A DNA stretch of 64,000 bases, taken from Acholoe squamosa. Lineage: Eukaryota > Annelida > Polychaeta > Phyllodocida > Polynoidae. The notes beneath the pieces are model-generated. The model was not told the DNA's origin and did no database searches. It saw nothing but the letters and a program-made list of their open reading frames with translations. Below, in pieces: positions 1 to 25,070 of this stretch. A program made the translations under genes and the position numbers. The stretch covers positions 37,918,002 through 37,982,001 of the forward strand of contig OX439046.1 in the NCBI GenBank assembly GCA_949317995.1, given 5' to 3'. The stretch's first letter is position 1, and each line of letters starts with the position of its first letter.

Positions 1-1252
1 AAACTACGGTATACAATTACGGATTATTTGACCTGACCTATCAAACCAATTATAAAAATTTATTCTACCAAAAAAGAATTATGGAATATACTTCTATGTG
101 CTATGAAATTCCACGTCTATGCTTCATCTTGCATATAATTTATAAGGTGTTACCCCCCCCCCTCCCAATATGGATTAATCATAAAGTGTACCCGGGGTTA
201 CAATTCCTTAGCATGGTCAGCATATTAAATGCCTCATGTGTGAGGCGTTTCCACATATTGGGAAAGCTTCCCCAGGGGTCGGTTTCCCATGTACAACATG
301 TATAAGCGGTGGCTTGTATTTATATAATTCTCAAAGATAAGGGTAAACCCTGCGAATAAGCCTCACCCTGATTTTATGATTTTATTGTAAGCTGCACTAA
401 GGGCCTGTAAAGGTATCCATTCCTTACTATAACCTATATGATCTCCGCGTAAAAGCCACACCCTGAGTTGCTGGAGACTGAGTTGCTATAATTTGCAGTG
501 AGTCTCTGGAATGGTGACAAGTCGCAGCTTATATGCAGGGGTTACAGTGTCCCCCTTCTAAACGAAATGTATAATTTTCTACCCTATGTTCCCTGAAAGG
601 CACCCCAAGTTAGTTAATAGCAGGTCAATAAGAACTTAGCACTGTGAGGGTACAGGGGGTAATCCGATGGAGTGGAGTTTAATCTGATGTAAGGTAAACA
701 GAATAGTAATGAGGGACTTGAGGACCACTCTACACACACCTCCCACTGACACACGCACCTACATGTATTGTCAGGCTAATGGTGGTTCTACCTACCTAAC
801 CAGTTTGTCTATTGCTCTATTCTGTCCTATCTAATCTAACATTTAAAACACATTCCTTCAATCTGTGTTGCAAGGAATTATTGTGCATCAATAGGACATC
901 TGAAGACATGTATGAGACATAAATGAATGTTTTGGATGTTGAACACCAATCTGACAACTAATGTCATCCAGTATTCATATGGGCATCAGACAGATGAAAG
1001 AGGGGGCAGAAAAGAAGGTAAAGACTCCTAGAAGGTCTGAAAGTCAGATTGCTGTTACAGAGAAAGGTTTATCCTTGTATTAAAGACAGTTGAAAACTTC
1101 AATGATTTTGAAGCCAGAGGTCTATAGGTCAGAATTGTGCTATTTCATTTATGTATTGAAGGACCTAGGCTGCAATACTCCAAAGATTATAGTACATGTA
1201 CCATTGATAGAGTGTACACCCTAAAACCTGTCTTAACTCTTTGCTCTAACAG
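1..1252. other. Abl upstream intron sequence
   Basis: No exon with conserved Abl cap or leader sequence is recognised here. A poly-C run occurs at about 151-160. The 74-codon frame at 81-305 has no coding character. Most likely this is intron upstream of the SH3 exon. Confidence 0.6.
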
Positions 1253-13563
<12,311 letters not shown>

Positions 13564-15974
13564 GTTTGTTTCACATGAGATGTGACAGGCTCTTATGTAC
13601 TGTGTTCCCACAAGGAATGTCATTATTGTGAAGCATGTGGTCTGTGACTGGGTGCCGGCCGCGACACAAAGGTTAGAGATTACATGTAGTACGAAGGCAG
13701 AAGTAGAGGATTGAGTCAGATCGCAATGCTTCATCATATCAGAGAATATAATGACTAATAAGTCCACTTTGTACATTCACTACAAGATCACATTTTCTGT
13801 ATTTATTCAAACTTAATTTCCATTTCATGATGAATACCATCTGTACACATCACACCCTGGAATATACCCTCTCATCATTTGTTATGCCGTTATAACTATA
13901 CTGGTAGGCTACCAGTATACAATGTGTTTTGTCTCAGTAACCACGCCTGTCTCTGGTTATTATTATACATGTATTACCGTCTGGTCGAGCTCATGGGAGA
14001 TACATATTCAGCGTAGATGTTTTAAATGTCTAGGTGCTTTGTGATTAAGACACTTCTGTATGGTGCGTACTTGTGAACCTCTAGCGTCTTGTATGTAGCG
14101 TGGGGCAGTGGGTGAATGGTGTGTGGGAAGTAAGAAGGGCTGTAATGTGACTGTGTACAGGCTGCCATGTTCTCTCACCTTGTGCCATGATAGGCACACA
14201 CAGGGGCAGAGGTGCTGACACCTGGGGGAGGGAGGGAGGGAGGGGTGGAACAGGGGCCTCTGGAAGGCCTGATGATGGGGTGATGAACCTGTGGTAGTGT
14301 CCTGTAGCATGTTTCACACACTCCACATACATTATACAACAAAACCAGGATTGTGTGTACATATATCACTTACTTTCACTTATGTCAGCTGCCCTGCTCG
14401 GTTATTGTTCAACATATATGATATTGAGATTTTAGTCGCAGCATGACGTACCCTATAGGGTGCGCTGGGCGGGGTGTTTGGTCACCGATCTCACCAGGGG
14501 ATGTGGGGTGTGCATTATGTGGACATGGAGGTGAGGTGGCTGTGCTGCCTCTCCAGTGTCGCTACACTTTGTTGTCCCATCACAGTAGAACATGGCAAAG
14601 TCATTGTGCCTGATATGTCTTTGTTGTGCTGCAGTCAATCTGCGCCATACTGGGGTCATTGTGTGATGTTTAATAGATACATAATTACGTTTGTGATTAG
14701 GCGCTGGAGCGTATGATAACAATCCATTGACATACTGCCGTAAAACAGATATTGATTGAAATAGTGATTTTTAAATCTAACAGGCTTTTGAGAGCTGTCT
14801 GAATTGCAGTCATATGCTAACAAACCGAAATTGACCTGGCAAATACATGTACCAATAGAAATTATCAGAATGAAATTTACTACTTTCGTTATCAGTCCCA
14901 CATATGACGAAAAGAGATCCTTGCATTGACATAGGCCATAATGTATTACAATATAATGGAATTATCATTGAGATTATGTACTATAATGAATTTTACCTTT
15001 ATCGCCGTATTTAATCAATGCCACATTTATAACGACTAGAGACGATATTAAACTTCATCTGCTGGGGAACTGATGCAGACAAGGAAAGGTTTTATTGGAG
15101 AGTGTATAAGAAAATATGTATTAAAGAAGACTAAATTGTCAAATACACCTGGTAGAGAAATGTATTTGTAGACTTACCGTTTTTGTAGATTATCAAGGTT
15201 ATCATGGACCTACACCCTATACTGTACTGTCCATGAGATGGCATAGCCCGTGGTCATTGAGTGCCTGTATCGGCCAGCAAGGGGCACACAGGTAGTCTGC
15301 AAACAGCGGACCTGAGCGCTGAACCTGGCACCACAAGCTTTTATCTGCTATAGCTGTACACCCATACCCATCACACTAATACAATCACATACACAGACTC
15401 ACTAACACATACTACAGGATACACACTTATAGACATGTTAGACACAAACTCTGGGATAGCATCATATTAAAATGATAGCCAATTGTGTGATCTGTAACCA
15501 ATGTGGCAGTCTTGTCTCTTTACCCATAAAATACCTGTGTTGTGTTGAATCAGTTTTTAATATCCTCGTTGGAAATTATTGTAGACAGATGAAGGAAGTT
15601 GCATAGAGGCTTATCTAGCTGATGTATATTTAGGCATGTGGTTTCATTGGAAATAAGTTATACCTGGTAGTCGCTTGTATTACCATACTAGGAAAAGACT
15701 ACTACCAGTATCCATATGCTACTAATGTGACTAGGCATCTATTCGACGACGTGTAGATACAAGTTAAGGAATGCGGGTGGGATTAGCATCTGCCAGTGTT
15801 GTTTTAGTACTGCTATTGTCTACTCTCCATCCTACCCAAAGACCTGTGGTCACTTATGGGGAGCTAGGTGTTTAAGATATTTCAGAAATGTATCAAACAG
15901 AACACAAGGAGTGGCTCCGTAGGGGAATACTTTAATCAATACTTTGCTTTTAATTCTATGGATTTAGAAAGAAA

Positions 15975-16135
15975 GAGGTCGGGGGCTCTGCCCCCAAGCC
16001 CCCGTTTTGTTTTTTTTGTTTTTTTTTGCCCCTTTCTTCTTGCCCTTTATGTCATAAACCCCTACAAGTTTTCAATTAGATATCGAGTAGGAATGCAGAA
16101 AGAAATCGGGAGCTCTGCCCCCGAACCCCCAGACT
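15975..16135. repeat. Two short palindromic GC-rich repeats
   Basis: GGGGGCTCTGCCCCC followed by AAGCCCCC at about 15980, and GGGAGCTCTGCCCCC followed by GAACCCCC at about 16108. Each is preceded by AGAAAGARRTC. They look like two related inverted repeat units about 127 bp apart. Function and family are unknown. Confidence 0.4.
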
Positions 16136-17249
16136 ATTCCCTTTCTTTCCTTAAATAGTTTATATTTTTTACGTATAAAATAGTCTTATTTCAACTTCAA
16201 ATTGCCTCAAATTTCTTAACAGCTGGCACCCCATAATAGTAGGTCCACTCCACCTTTACCCGTCCTAGGTCCTGACAACTTGGCCGACGCTAATCCGTCA
16301 TACTGCCCTAATGTTGCATCTACACGTTGTCGAAAAGAGATGCTACCGCTAATGTATCACTACCGGTAGTTCCATGTCAGAATAGTAATGATATCAGCTT
16401 TGGTTCATGCAGTCACTCATGCATAATTCCTGAATGAGTGGTTAATGGTTATTTAGTTGTAAAACTGCTGACGTCAACAGTTAGACTTGTATTGGAGCTC
16501 CCACTGCTGTGTGCCTGTGATACCTTATGTCCCCTGCACCCAGCTTCCCATGGCATGCTCACATAGCCACATTTAATGAGACCGAAATCCCTCTAGGCGA
16601 ATCCTAGGAATCCTAAAAAAAAATTCACCCTGAATCAGTTGAGATTTATTTTCCTCGAGCTATAATATTTGTTAAGTATAGATGTTTCAAAATAGAAGGC
16701 CTCCTCTGGCTATATAATGTATGCAGTGATATTACCGTTACATAAATATGAAATTGTGGATTGCTTAATTCAGTGGCCACCCTTACTTGTGACTGACTTG
16801 GTCATTGATGTGATAGTTTGCAGATGTAATCTAGTTGGTGGGCTAGCAGAGGGAACAAGCAGAAACTGTCCGCACATTCCATACCAACTGCAGAATCATA
16901 TTTTTCTCCACACAGTTTCCCATACAAATGTGACGAGTGTTTCCGCGTGAATGACTGAAGGTGCCAGGTGAAACATCATTTGTGTGTATTAAATAGTAAC
17001 CCCCTTGCTTCCAAAGCATCCTTTCACCGGTAATATTCCTCCATCCCCTTTCAGTCACATTACTCAGAACGTTTCCCATTGATTTGCTCACAGAGTGTGA
17101 GTCCGATCTAAATAGAAGCATGGAAGTTAATAACAGTATTACGATATTATTGTATAATAGTCACGGACACCAACTGGATTGGAATAAGTAAAAGATGCTA
17201 TGATTGTATCCTATTTGTCACATTGTCAGATTAAACAGAGATAACCTGG

Positions 17250-17450
17250 TTTTCTGTAATCATAGCAATATGGTTAAGGAAGACTTCGTTTGGTTCGAAC
17301 CATGGCAACATAGTACTGGTAAATCAAATTTTAGTTTGTAATATAGAAACATAGTGAAGGAAAACTTGGTTCGTGACCATGGTAACATGGTGTAGGAATA
17401 CTTGTTTTTTGTTCTTTTTTGTAGTCATGGAAACATGGTGATGCAAACAT
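17250..17450. repeat. Degenerate minisatellite with CATGG core
   Basis: Roughly 65-bp units, each with a word such as ACCATGGCAACAT, ACCATGGTAACATGG or TCATGGAAACATGG, then a GAAGACTT/GAAAACTT/GAATACTT-type word. About three to four diverged copies. The core resembles the X-box words of the array at 20250-20650. Confidence 0.45.
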
Positions 17451-19996
17451 CTTATGACATAGTGTAGTGCCAACCGTTTAATACATAGGCAAATGTCCAC
17501 GATCATAGAATATTTTAGCACCACATTCTGAGAAGTGTGACAGGCGTATCCCACGTAGCCATTGTATGGTTGAGATGGATGCGAGCAGTCACACTGAGGG
17601 GAATACAATGCTAAAATATTCCATGGAGTGGACATTTGCATTTATTTCATGGTTTTAAGATCTTAAAACAAGGAGTTCCAACAATACCTTGGCCCTACGA
17701 CCTCATCAGAATGTAATTGCCTCAGGGACCACCCTGAGTCTTATACCGCCGGGTAGGTGGTGGCATTGGAAAAAAGTCAGTTATACAAATTTCAATCTCA
17801 ATTTTCTACAAGAAACAAAGCATGTAAACAAATAAAAGTACCATACATGAGTAGTCCATATATCAGTCTTTAGTTACAGTAAAGAAAAAAATTCAAAAAT
17901 CCATCCATGAGTTCATACAAAATTAAATAAAGAAAAAAGTCATTTCATAAAAATATCTTCTGCAGTCCAGTCCTCCATAGGTTTACCTCCGGGCTGGATT
18001 TTTCTCTCTTTGTTTCTATTTGGTTCGAAAACAGCATCTTAAAGTGAGACGCTTTGGAAGCCTTTAAAAAAAATGTGGCAAAAGTCGCCCTGAGCCCTTT
18101 GTGCTAATGCATGTCTTTCAATTTTTTGACCATGGATCAGGGGATGTTGTTTTCCATGACCCCATCTGATACAGAAGTCCTTGGTTTAACCCATGTGGTT
18201 GTCGTATTCACCATGAAATAAATACCTATACCTTTTCCCAAAGTCTCACATACTGCACCATGTAGGCCTTGGGACCACTGCCCTTCCCTATGCATACATA
18301 CTCAAACCATACAGACCATCTCCTCAACCAACAGACAGACAAAATGTGTAAATTTTTGATATATTGCAATGTGTTTGTATGGGCGGGATACTCCCTATTT
18401 TGGCTATAGACATGTAAGTATTTCGCCATAACATGTGATGTAGGGCGATGTGACCACATCTCTTTGTGGTGGAGGAGCTCAGCTGTTCCTCTCCCCACTT
18501 GAATAGTTTTTAAATTCCACCTCTAAAATACACGATGCCAAATACTCACACCACGCTACTGTCCACATTTAGCTGTTCGGCTCAACCCCCGCCCATCACT
18601 TGCTGCATATGTAATTAATGGGAGTGTCATTTTGTATTTTTCACAACTATAGATGCCACTTTCACCTATTAGTCAATTAATAGTCAAACCTGTGATTTTG
18701 TTGTGTGTTTACTACTGGTAACGTGTACAGCATAATTTTATTCTATTATATTCTTTGGTCCATGAATTCATCGTTTAAATGACCACTAGTGAAGGATAGA
18801 GCAACTCCAGTTGCTGAGATCAGTGATAGATGATTAAGCTATGATGCTTTGCTGTCTATTATTTACATTGTGGGATCTCGGTAGAAAAATGTAAATGTGC
18901 ATAATAGATTTGTGTATTTGTCATGGGTTCCCAACTTATGTGTAAGAGTCCAAAGTCTTGACAGATTCATGTAATAAACTACCCATTCTGAAATATAAAC
19001 TCCCCAGGGGAAGGAAGGGTTTGCTAGCCAGCGTGCCACCATTGTCGTATTAGCAGAACATGTACGATTCATCTACATTCACGTAAAGCACACTGTACAG
19101 AGATGCCACTTTTCCTGGTTTCCAGTTTTATCCCAAGATTTCTGTATTACATGATGTTAAATTCCTGGGAAAATTGTGTCCAAAGTTTTCCTGGTTTTTG
19201 TCGGCCAGTGAGTGGCATCTCTGACTGTATCACCCACCGCACATACACCATATATACAACACCAGTTACACTCTGGGTAATAGTGCAACACACATCCAAA
19301 TGATACACAGACTCAGGATGGTTTCAGAAATCACTTATCATAAGTTGCCCCCATTCATACAAACAGTGGAGAACATATTACATATTGCGTATTCAGAATC
19401 TGCACACTACGGTTGACGCAGATTAGTCTGAGTGTGTACACACAGTGCGCGTAATGCATGGTCACAGGTTATTGGGTGTGGGGCTGAAGTACAGTATTTA
19501 TTAAGGAATGATGTATTTCTTCATCTGTCCTTACTGTTCTTGTCATGCGATTTGGGTTTTAACTGACATTTCAAGGTGAAGTTTTGCTAAAGTCTCAGTA
19601 CGGAGGGGAAGCTATTTATATGACGTAGAGCCTGTACATATGAAACGTGTTCACTTGGCGCATATTCTGTGTAGAATCATTATACCGTATTACATGTCCC
19701 TGTGTAGATTCTTGTAAAGGTAGGACCGTATATATTTAAGAAGAGCTGTGTTAATTCTTCGTCGTGATTTTTATGTTCATTTACGACAAAGACTCCCAAT
19801 GTACACATCTTTCCCCAAAGGCCTCGTGTGATATTTCAGAGTGGGATGTTATCGATTGATCATCCCTGTACGATATTTGTTTGTGAAAAGGGAAAGCACC
19901 AGGGTCTGTTTGCTGACGCCTCTAGTGTTATCCCTTCCATTTAAGTCAGGCTGTACCTTACAACAAGTATTGATTTTATTCCCTTCCCTATACATG

Positions 19997-19999
<3 letters not shown>

Positions 20000-20068
<69 letters not shown>
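20000..20068. repeat. (AT)n microsatellite
   Basis: About 34 uninterrupted AT dinucleotides. Apparent open frames crossing it (YIYIYI) are artefacts. Confidence 0.97.
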
Positions 20069-20073
<5 letters not shown>

Positions 20074-20249
20074 TTTCACGAGGCTCACAAGAGAACATAT
20101 ATGAATCAGTAACTTATATTTGTGGGAAGTTTTTATAATATGAAAATGGAAGGACACAACATTGTAAATCCCAATATTATTGTACATTTTGATTCCAGTT
20201 GCCGTTAATACTGAGTACTTAGATATCCTTACCTCTGTCTGTATAACCA

Positions 20250-20650
20250 ACCCCCTGTTGTCAGACTTCTGTTCGACCCAAGGTTGTGACATAGACCTCT
20301 GTCTGTTTAACCTCTGGTTATCAGACTTCTGTTTAACCTCTGGTTGCCATGGAAACATCTATAAATCCTCTGGTTATCAGGCAGAATTCTGTTTAACCTC
20401 TGGTTGCCATGGAAACATCTATAAAACCTCTGGTTATCAGACAGACTTCTGTTTAACCTCTGGTTGCCATGGAAACATCTATAAAACCTCTGGTTATCAG
20501 ACAGACTTCTGTTAACCTCTGGTTGCCATGGAAACATCTATAAAACCCTCTTGTTTTCAGGCAAATTTCTGTTTAACCTCTGGTTGCCATGGAAACATCT
20601 ATAAATCCTCAGGTCGTCAGGCAGACTTCTGCTTGACCTCAGGCTTGTCT
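20250..20650. repeat. Minisatellite, ~60-bp unit with RFX X-box-like core
   Basis: Five good copies of a unit CTTCTGTTTAACCTCTGG, TTGCCATGGAAACATCTATA, AAACCTCTGGTTATCAGGCA, flanked by diverged partial copies. GTTGCCATGGAAAC recurs near 20343, 20403, 20463, 20522 and 20583, spaced 59-61 bp. That word closely resembles the RFX/X-box consensus GTNRCC-N(0-3)-RGYAAC, with one base outside it. Frames across it are open only because the unit length is near a multiple of three. Confidence 0.9.
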
Positions 20651-21583
20651 TTATGATGTTACCAGACCTTTTGTCTGTTTTACCCCCGTTGGTTAGAGGT
20701 CTGACCGCTGATGATCAGACACTGCCCTGACCTTGTGTCAAACAGATGCATAAATGTGTTATCCTAACCACTACGTTGTCAGATTCATAAATTTAAACAA
20801 GATGCAAAAGACGTGTTTTCAACGTTATTACCAAGAGCTGTGTAGGATGTCTTAAGGATGAGGTCATGAGGTCTCCCTTTGTGTCCCTTGCCTATCTTTG
20901 GTCTATCTAAGTACAAGGGGTCGATTGGTCATCTTGAGACTATATTTTTGTTTAGACCACTCCTTATATTAAAATCTTTTGAATATGTGATATACATATT
21001 ATCGTAGGCATCCTGAAACTGAGAGATTTAAAAATGGCCCTGAGTCATCCAGTAAGACATCCTCACAGATTGCACATTTCCCTAATTACTGAAGATGACA
21101 GTGGACTAGGATGAGCTTGCCTGGAGTGGGTTTATGGGTTGTCACACGTACATTTACATGTTCTGACGGGGCAGTGGTTGGGCAGCTGGTGTAGATGATC
21201 TGGAGATTACCGTGTCATGGAATAGGTGTGGTTGACAGGTCGTGTGTCACTTTGTTGCTATAAAACGTACATTTTATATGCCACATTTTCACAATGATGG
21301 GGACATTTGTCAAGAAAATGGAGACATAATGGTCGAAAACGACTATAAGTTGCAATAAAATATACAATTAAATTGAACTTGCCTTGGCTTTACTTGTTCC
21401 TTAACTTGTACATGTAACTTAGTGTACCAGTCGTATCTCATCTATAAGGCACACCCATATGATTGAATTTTATAAAGGGCACCTGGGATATGATATGGAA
21501 GCCAGTACTAAACTTACAAGTTTCAAGCCTAGGTGCGGCTCCTCGTGGATTTATAAATGGCAGAAGCTGGATGCATTATCAAC

Positions 21584-22093
21584 TACCATATCTCCCGCGT
21601 TCAACATGCACCTTGAGTTTTAGAATATGGTAAAAAAAAAATCCTATCTTCTGTTCTACTGAATAGATTTTTAAAATTCAAATAACTGTCTACCTAGGCC
21701 CCCTTTATGTTCTATTATGAGTTAGGGGGAGTGTAATCAAAAGAAAAGTCTTGGTGTCCCCAGGGTTCCCACTAGTCAGTTAAACCTATTTTTCTTTAAA
21801 GGTCAGTTAAAACAATATTTTTGGAAAAAGTCAGTTAAATTTTGACTAATTTAAGGGGTTAATTGTCAAATTCCACACGAATTCACAAAATTTCTGAAAT
21901 GCTTGTGCGCAAGAGTGGATAAACTTTTTTCGTGGGCGTCATAAATCATCCACTATTTGGTCAGTTAAAAGTCGATCAATGTTAGTTAAAACCATGATCC
22001 ATAAATAGTGGGAACCCTGTGTCCCCGTTCGGGATCCAGGGAGAACTAAAACCCCGCGTGAAAGACGCGCCTTGCACGCGGGAGATTAAGGTA
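21584..22093. mobile_element. Mariner-like MITE carrying a nested hAT-like MITE
   Basis: The left end TACCATATCTCCCGCGT and the right end ACGCGGGAGATTAAGGTA are inverted and bounded by TA. It belongs to the same family as 49941-50177. A 257-bp hAT-like MITE at 21762-22018 interrupts it. Confidence 0.65.
21762..22018. mobile_element. 257-bp hAT-like MITE
   Basis: The ends AGGGTTCCCACTA and TAGTGGGAACCCT are inverted. An 8-bp duplication gtgtcccc lies at 21754-21761 and 22019-22026, the hAT size. If the ends are instead called CAGGG...CCCTG, the duplication is tgtccc (6 bp). The interior has repeated GTCAGTTAAA words. Confidence 0.75.
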
Positions 22094-24399
22094 ATTAGAT
22101 TATTCCCTCTTATTTACTGCAGAATTTTTGGGTACATTACATAACTGGTCCCAACATGCGGGCTGCTATCAGTGTGGATCTCTCCAGGTACCATGTCAAG
22201 CAATGGCAGCCCAACTGGGTGTCTGAATTATTTGGCCATAAGGTATGGGTTTACTGCACAGCCTCAGGGGCTCCTCTATTATCCCATGTCCCTTTTTTTG
22301 TTTAGTTTTTTTTAACCAATAATTAGAACATAGCTGAGTGTACCAGAATTTATCTATTGTAGATTATTTGGAGTATTTAGTATTTATCATCAACAGGCCA
22401 GGGCCCTTCAGAATTCACTTTGATGTGGCATATTAAAACAAAAGATCTTTGAATGTTGGATAGCTTTTTGATATCACATGTTGTATATTTATCACCAATT
22501 ACCTTTATGAACTGAGAACACAAAGAGTTAGATGTGTATGTATAAACTTTAATAGTTTTTAATGAGTATGATTTTATATACAGATGTGGTTATTGTGGGT
22601 GCCACCAGGGGGCGCGCTGAGTAATTCTCCGCCTCCATGTGAGACGCCACTACATTTCAATGCTTCATTTCCCATATAAGACAGGTTTTATGAATGAGAG
22701 TTTAACCAGACAAGACTAAAATCAATGTAACAATTCTCTTTTCACATTCATGTCTTTTTTGAGGGTGACGAGTGATGTCTGGAATGAAAACTAGCAATAT
22801 AATCAATCATTAAATGTCAGTGGCATTAATACTGCCTTCGTGCCATGTTCATTACCATGTTGACCTTCTGGTATCTTTAACACGCCTGATATTCTCTACA
22901 GGTAATTTGTCTCAGAAATTATGTATTCCATATACTTTCTTACTCTTAACACATCAAGCAATTATTTAGTCTTGGCTTCAGCCATCCAGTCAAATCAAGG
23001 TATTGCATGATTTTATGAATTTCATCTTCATACATAATGATCAAGCATGGGATTGGATTTCGAGGAAATATCCAAAATTGCTCCTAAATCTCTCCTCCAA
23101 CTGTTATTTTAGATGAAATATATGGGATGGGTCCCTTCAAAAGATAACCCCCCCCCCCCAATGTTAAAATGCTTTCTCATTGGATCTGTGCAAATCACAA
23201 GAATGACCCATTTCACCTTCAAATATCCGAGATTTTGGATATATCCTGAAGAATCCCATGCCAGAATGATACTTACAAAGGAACTGCTTGGTAATGTAAT
23301 TTCATTTTCCCCATAAACTGGTTTAGTAAACTATTCGCGAAGAGTTCTATATTCTAAAACATATTTATACAGTAAACCCTTTCTAGTCAAGTGTGACAAA
23401 GGCGAGAGACGAGTTGGCAATCGTACCACTGGTAGGTGAGCTGAAAGGAAGGCAACCCAAACACGAGAGATGGCTTGTACAAAATACAGAAAAGGCAGCA
23501 GAACCAGCCAGTTGCTGGTTCATCTTCCTAATAAAAGGACGGTTTACTTCATTGATTTGATTGGATATCACCAATAACTATAGCAAATACTGATTCTGTT
23601 ACAGTAACTAATGAATTCATCACATCCTTGCTACTAAATCCTAGTGTGAACTTATAAAACATCTCATTATCTATTCATGGCCATCTTATGTATCCCCTAA
23701 AACGTTCAAGGTTTTTAAAGCCTCTGCATTCAGAGATGCTAATCTCCCATTGTTTGTATCACAGACTGTTCATGTCTTGGACTTTTTTTTAATACTTTAT
23801 AACCAGTTTGTTTTCAATCATTCATCTCTACCCAAATCAACCTAAACATAACTGCAATAACTTGTATTTGTAAAAAATGATCATTTTAAATGGCAAAGTA
23901 AAAACTGATAGTGTACCTATGACATTTGTACTTTATAAAACAGATATTGCAGGCAATTGTATAAAATATTAAAGTAATGGCCAGAGGATGCTGGCCTCTG
24001 TTGACTAAGGATCCAGCTCCTTGCGTCTTGAGTACTATGGACTGAATGAACATGATGGGGTGTAATCACATGGGATGAGATATGTATCACCTTCTCAATG
24101 AGATATATAAAATACAACTCTCACCATGTATCGATAACATTATTAACAATTTGCTACATTTGTACAGATTCTATACACCTATAGTTACAGTTGCACTGGC
24201 TTCACACTCTGACACTTGTAACCACATTAAATAAACTTAGATAATATTTGGCAACATTTACACACTCTCTCCTCCTCATCATAACTGGAAACATTTTGCA
24301 GGAGTTGGCTTGGTTCATAAATAAGTCTGCTTTGTGTATGAAGTAGTGCAAGTCAGAGTGACTTGTTGGAATGCCAGGATAGAGACACAGCATGTGGAG

Positions 24400-25070
24400 T
24401 TACACTGCGCGTCGTTGAGCAATCGATGTGAATACAGAAGCCGTCTCCACTAACAGAGAGTCAAAGATGGAGTCAGCAATCTGCATTTTGACAGTCGTTT
24501 CATCCTCGTTGTAGTCGACCCAATCGGGCTCCTCCTCTACTAGTTCCTGTAGGAGAACATTGTCCACACGGTCACGCTTTTTGCGACTTGACCATTTTGT
24601 GAGGCGTACATCAGCCTTGTCTCTGGGTTTGAGTCCTGTCAGCCGCAATACCTGGTCCTCCACCACTGGCTCCACCATATCTTTGATAGTGGGTGGGTCC
24701 CGGCCGCGGTAATACTTCTGGCGGCAGCGACGTTGGGGCATCCATGAGCAGGGTTCCTGCTCCTGCTCTGCCTCCTCAGCCTGGTAGATGTCACGCAGCA
24801 CCTCAGCGGTTAGATCAAACACCAGCTGCTTATAGGCACGTCTGTTTCCGCCCTCCATGTCTGACGCTCTTACCTCGTCAGGTCGGAAGAAATCGTCTGG
24901 TGCTGATGTGACATCTGACCATGACTCACCAAAGCGGCGTAGTTCCCAGAAGTAACTGACAGCCTTGGTGGTCAGGTTGCGCACATCCTCTGCACGGTGT
25001 GGGACAGCAAAGAAGGGCTCCTGGTTAACGCGGCGCAGGTCCAGGCGCAGCTCACTGCTATCTGATTTGT
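24400..25070 (-). CDS. CEP350: CEP350 last exon, C-terminal domain
   Basis: The minus-strand acceptor is TTTTGTTACAG; the stop TAA is at 24402-24400. It encodes DKSDSSELRLDLRRVNQEPF, FAVPHRAEDVRNL, SYFWELRRFG and finally EEPDWVDYNEDETTVKMQIA, DSIFDSLLVETASV. The VPHxAEDV and EPDWVxYxEDExTVKMQ-AD words are shared with the C terminus of vertebrate CEP350. Confidence 0.93.

Larger units (their letters stand above)
13564..24399. other. Abl 3' flank and Abl-CEP350 intergenic region
   Basis: There is no coding exon in 10.8 kb between the Abl stop and the CEP350 stop (read on the minus strand). The 3' UTRs of both convergent genes must lie at its ends, but poly(A) sites cannot be fixed; AATAAA hexamers on the + strand occur at 17831, 18217 and 21354. 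The contents are listed separately: minisatellites, a TA microsatellite and nested MITEs. The remaining DNA shows nothing I recognise. Confidence 0.6.

Noticed and set aside
20180-20537. Repeat-protein-like frames on both strands
   Set aside because: They are translations of the ~60-bp X-box minisatellite, with no start context or splice support.
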